A stretch of 64,000 nt of DNA, taken from positions 372,001 through 436,000 of the forward strand of contig NZ_JAEKEZ010000033.1 in NCBI RefSeq assembly GCF_016650815.1. Reading direction: 5' to 3'. Each line of letters opens with the position of its first letter. Position 1 is the first letter of the stretch. The position numbers and the translations under genes were made by a program. The notes beneath the pieces were generated by a model. That model did no database searches, was not told the DNA's origin, and saw nothing but the letters and a program-made list of their open reading frames with translations. Positions 61,792 through 64,000 of this stretch are shown here, in pieces. The DNA comes from Pseudomonas sp. TH31 (GTDB taxonomy: Bacteria; Pseudomonadota; Gammaproteobacteria; Pseudomonadales; Pseudomonadaceae).

Positions 61792-61915
61792 GTCCGGCGT
61801 TCGACGGGGCAATTTGTAGAAATGAACAATAAACGCCATACCCGCTTGTGCAGCGGACCGGCGTCATCGTTGCGGGCAACTGGCAGCATGGAGGCATTGG
61901 AACTGGAGAATTCTC

Positions 61916-63058
61916 ATGAAAATCGTCATCGCCCCCGATTCGTTCAAGGACAGCCTGAGTGCCCAGGGCGTAGCCGATGCCATCGCGCTCGGGTTGGTCG
62001 AGGTCTGGCCGGATGCGCAATTGGTCAAATGCCCGATGGCCGACGGCGGGGAAGGGACGGTCGAGTCGATTCTGGCGGCGTGCGCCGGTGAATTGCGTCG
62101 CGCCACCGTGCGCGGCCCGCTGGGCGCAGCGGTCGAAGCCGCCTGGGGCTGGTTGCAGCACAACTACACCGCGATCATCGAAATGGCCGAGGCCAGCGGC
62201 TTGCAACGGGTGCCGCCGGGGCAACGGGATGCGTGCATCAGCAGCACGTTTGGCACCGGTGAACTGATCCGCGCGGCACTGGATGCCGGGGCGCAACGGG
62301 TGATCCTGGCGATTGGCGGCAGTGCCACCAATGACGGCGGCGCCGGGGCGATGCAGGCCTTGGGCGTGAAGTTGCTCGACGCGCATGGCCAAATACTCGC
62401 CCCCGGTGGCTTGGCACTGGCACAACTGGCCCGCATCGACTTGAGTGCTATCGATCCACGCCTGAACACCGTGCGCTTCGACATCGCCGCCGACGTCAAC
62501 AATCCGCTGTGCGGGCCCCACGGTGCCTCGGCGATTTTCGGGCCGCAAAAAGGAGCGTCACCGCAACAGGTCCAGCAACTGGACCAAGCCCTTGGGCACT
62601 TTGCCGATCTGTGCGCACAGGCACTGGATAATGACGTACGCGATGAGCCGGGCAGCGGCGCGGCAGGTGGTCTGGGGTTTGCGGCCAAGGCGTTTCTCGG
62701 TGCGCAGTTTCAGGCTGGCGTAGAAGTGGTCGCCGAACTGGTTGGCCTGGCTGACGCCATCAACGGTGCGGACCTGGTGATTACCGGCGAAGGCCGATTC
62801 GATGCCCAGACCTTGCGCGGCAAGACACCGTTTGGCGTGGCGCGGATTGCGCGACAGCAGGGTGTGCCGGTGATTGTGATTGCCGGGACCTTGGGTGAGG
62901 GCTATCAGGCGTTGTATGAGCATGGGATTGATGCGGCGTTTGCGTTGGCCAGTGGGCCGATGACGCTGGAGCAGGCGTGCGCCGAAGCGCCGCGGTTGTT
63001 GCGCGAGCGGGCGAGTGATATTGCCCGGGTTTGGCGCATCGCTACCCCCAAAACCTGA
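61916..63058 (+). CDS. Glycerate kinase
   Basis: A 380-residue class-I glycerate kinase (GarK/GlxK type). MKIVIAPDSFKDSLSAQGVADAIALGL and CPMADGGEGTVESIL are the N-terminal signatures, ILAIGGSATNDGGAGAMQALG is the glycine-rich loop, and GADLVITGEGRFDAQTLRGKTPFGVARIAR is the C-terminal one. It phosphorylates D-glycerate to 2-phosphoglycerate, feeding glycolysis. It is downstream of cdaR but separated from it by a REPIN. GGAGAA precedes the ATG. Confidence 0.95.
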   Translation: MKIVIAPDSFKDSLSAQGVADAIALGLVEVWPDAQLVKCPMADGGEGTVESILAACAGELRRATVRGPLGAAVEAAWGWLQHNYTAIIEMAEASGLQRVPPGQRDACISSTFGTGELIRAALDAGAQRVILAIGGSATNDGGAGAMQALGVKLLDAHGQILAPGGLALAQLARIDLSAIDPRLNTVRFDIAADVNNPLCGPHGASAIFGPQKGASPQQVQQLDQALGHFADLCAQALDNDVRDEPGSGAAGGLGFAAKAFLGAQFQAGVEVVAELVGLADAINGADLVITGEGRFDAQTLRGKTPFGVARIARQQGVPVIVIAGTLGEGYQALYEHGIDAAFALASGPMTLEQACAEAPRLLRERASDIARVWRIATPKT

Positions 63059-63061
63059 CCC

Positions 63062-63205
63062 GTAGCAGCTGCCGAGCAGCGCGAGGCTGCGTTCGGCGGC
63101 GAAGCCGTCGTCAGCCCTGCACGCGAGGTTTTCCTGGCTTACCGTGCCTGGTATTGCGACGGCTTCGCCGCCGAACGCAGCCTCGCGCGGCTCGGCAGCT
63201 GCTAC
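63062..63205. repeat. REPIN-type long inverted repeat
   Basis: GTAGCAGCTGCCGAGCAGCG...GGCGAAGCCGTCG and an inverted copy ending CTCGGCAGCTGCTAC, three bases after the glycerate kinase stop. It is the third member of the family, so this gene is bracketed by two copies. Confidence 0.9.
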
Positions 63206-63426
63206 AGGGGGCATCCATCCCTGTGTTTCAGCGCTGAAACACTCGTAGCCTCATGAAATATATTTCCACTTACCCCGCAAAAAAACTCAAGCCCGGCCGA
63301 TAACCCTCATAGGCGCGCAGAAACTTATTCCAAAAGCTGCGCTAAGCTGATCCGGCCGGTCGACGTGTCCGCCTGACAGCGATCATGGCACGGATGCTCG
63401 AAGCCTCAATCACTGAGAATCATCCT

Positions 63427-64000
63427 ATGTCCCTGCGTAATCTGAACATCGCGCCTCGAGCTTTCCTGGGTTTCGCCTTCATTGCCTTGCTGGTTATCGT
63501 GCTGGGCGTGTTTGCCGTGAGTCGCATGTCGATCATCCGACAGGCCTCCGTGGACATGGAAAGCAATCAACTGCCCAGCATCACCTTCCTCGGCGTCATG
63601 ACTGAAAACGTCCTGCGCCTGCGCATTCTCTCGTTCCGTGTGCTGGTGAACCGTGAAGCGGCCGGTCTGCAAGAAGCCGAAACCCGAATCACTGTGCTGG
63701 TGGACAAGGTCAAGCAGGCGCAGGCCAGTTATGCCGCATTGCCCGCCGGAGGCGAGGAAAAGGCGTTGTACCAGGCATTCGCCACGACGCTGGACAACTA
63801 CCTGCAATCCCAGCGCGAGATGATGGACTTATCGCGACAGAACAAGCTGGATGACATGCGCAGCCTGATCAATACCAAGATCAAGGACGGCACCGATCAA
63901 ATGGGCGAGCAGTTGAACAAGCTGATCGCCATCAACAAGGCTGACGCAACAGCGGCCGACGCGGCGTCCAGCAACCAATATGACTTCGCCATTAACGGCA
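63427..64000 (+). CDS. Methyl-accepting chemotaxis protein, 3' partial
   Basis: A gene cut by the right edge; 191 codons are visible from ATG 63427. MSLRNLNIAPRAFLGFAFIALLVIVLGVFAVSRMS is the N-terminal membrane anchor of a chemoreceptor. The periplasmic part (ESNQLPSITFLGVMTENVLRLRILSFRVLVN) is a four-helix-bundle ligand domain of the 4HB_MCP type. The HAMP and signalling domains would lie beyond the window. The ligand is unknown. Confidence 0.85.
   Translation, partial: MSLRNLNIAPRAFLGFAFIALLVIVLGVFAVSRMSIIRQASVDMESNQLPSITFLGVMTENVLRLRILSFRVLVNREAAGLQEAETRITVLVDKVKQAQASYAALPAGGEEKALYQAFATTLDNYLQSQREMMDLSRQNKLDDMRSLINTKIKDGTDQMGEQLNKLIAINKADATAADAASSNQYDFAING

Noticed and set aside
61586..62548. 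Minus-strand frame opposite the glycerate kinase gene
   Set aside because: Antisense shadow of a gene with clear kinase motifs.

Overview
The window is chromosomal DNA of a Pseudomonas, most likely of the P. fluorescens complex. Support comes from the housekeeping set (galU, gor, ahpCF, hpd, modABC, an H-NS-like MvaT-family gene, ada/alkB), the high-GC codon use of the right two thirds, and the REP/REPIN-type inverted repeats. The left third (1-22 kb) is visibly more AT-rich and is a prophage or integrative element that enters from the left edge and ends at a tRNA-Leu locus.

Element, 1-22 kb. From 1 to 14.2 kb runs a siphophage tail module of the Mu-like B3/D3112 kind: virion morphogenesis protein, Gp37-like tail terminator, major tail protein, tail assembly chaperones (with a -1 programmed frameshift site), tape measure, two related distal proteins, a large tail protein, a BR0599/DUF2163 protein and a J-like tail-tip protein. 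A three-gene cassette on the opposite strand (1662-4033) interrupts it: a large protein with a possible PD-(D/E)XK core, a histidine phosphatase and a small partner. This is the best candidate for an undescribed system, possibly defence. From 14.2 to 18.2 kb lie small membrane, secreted and unknown accessory genes. A relaxase and a MobC-like protein (18.3-19.7 kb), a palindrome-rich intergenic region and a tyrosine integrase (20.1-21.5 kb) follow. A complete tRNA-Leu(UAA) sits at 21554-21640 inside the element, and a 3' half of another tRNA-Leu at 21970-22026 looks like attR. The element thus combines phage tail genes with a mobilization module.

Second remnant, 22-25 kb. A decayed integrase C-terminus, a few small genes, a strongly structured 98-nt block and another degenerate tRNA-Leu 3' end with its terminator mark an older insertion at the same tRNA locus.

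Core, 25-64 kb. Regions: small conserved genes and a broken ABC-F gene (25-27.6 kb); topoisomerase IB; modABC with a good ModE box; nitronate monooxygenase; an acrylyl-CoA reductase-type enzyme; an alkylation-response group (2OG oxygenase, alkB, ada); small stress/envelope genes; galU; an MFS efflux pump in a degraded AT-rich neighbourhood; gor; a divergent KfrA-like/tyrosine-recombinase pair; ahpC-ahpF; a glyoxalase; an MvaT-like gene; an EAL phosphodiesterase; LysR/EamA; hpd; rarD; an aldo/keto reductase; and a transporter, CdaR regulator and glycerate kinase set for sugar-acid or glycerate use. The right edge cuts a chemoreceptor.

Sequence quality caveat. About eleven genes, including ones that are normally intact (ahpF, topoisomerase IB, rarD, LysR, MFS, tape measure, tail tip), are broken by an apparent loss of exactly one base, nearly always in a homopolymer run. 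This pattern looks like residual assembly error rather than biology. I annotate those loci as single genes spanning the frameshift.
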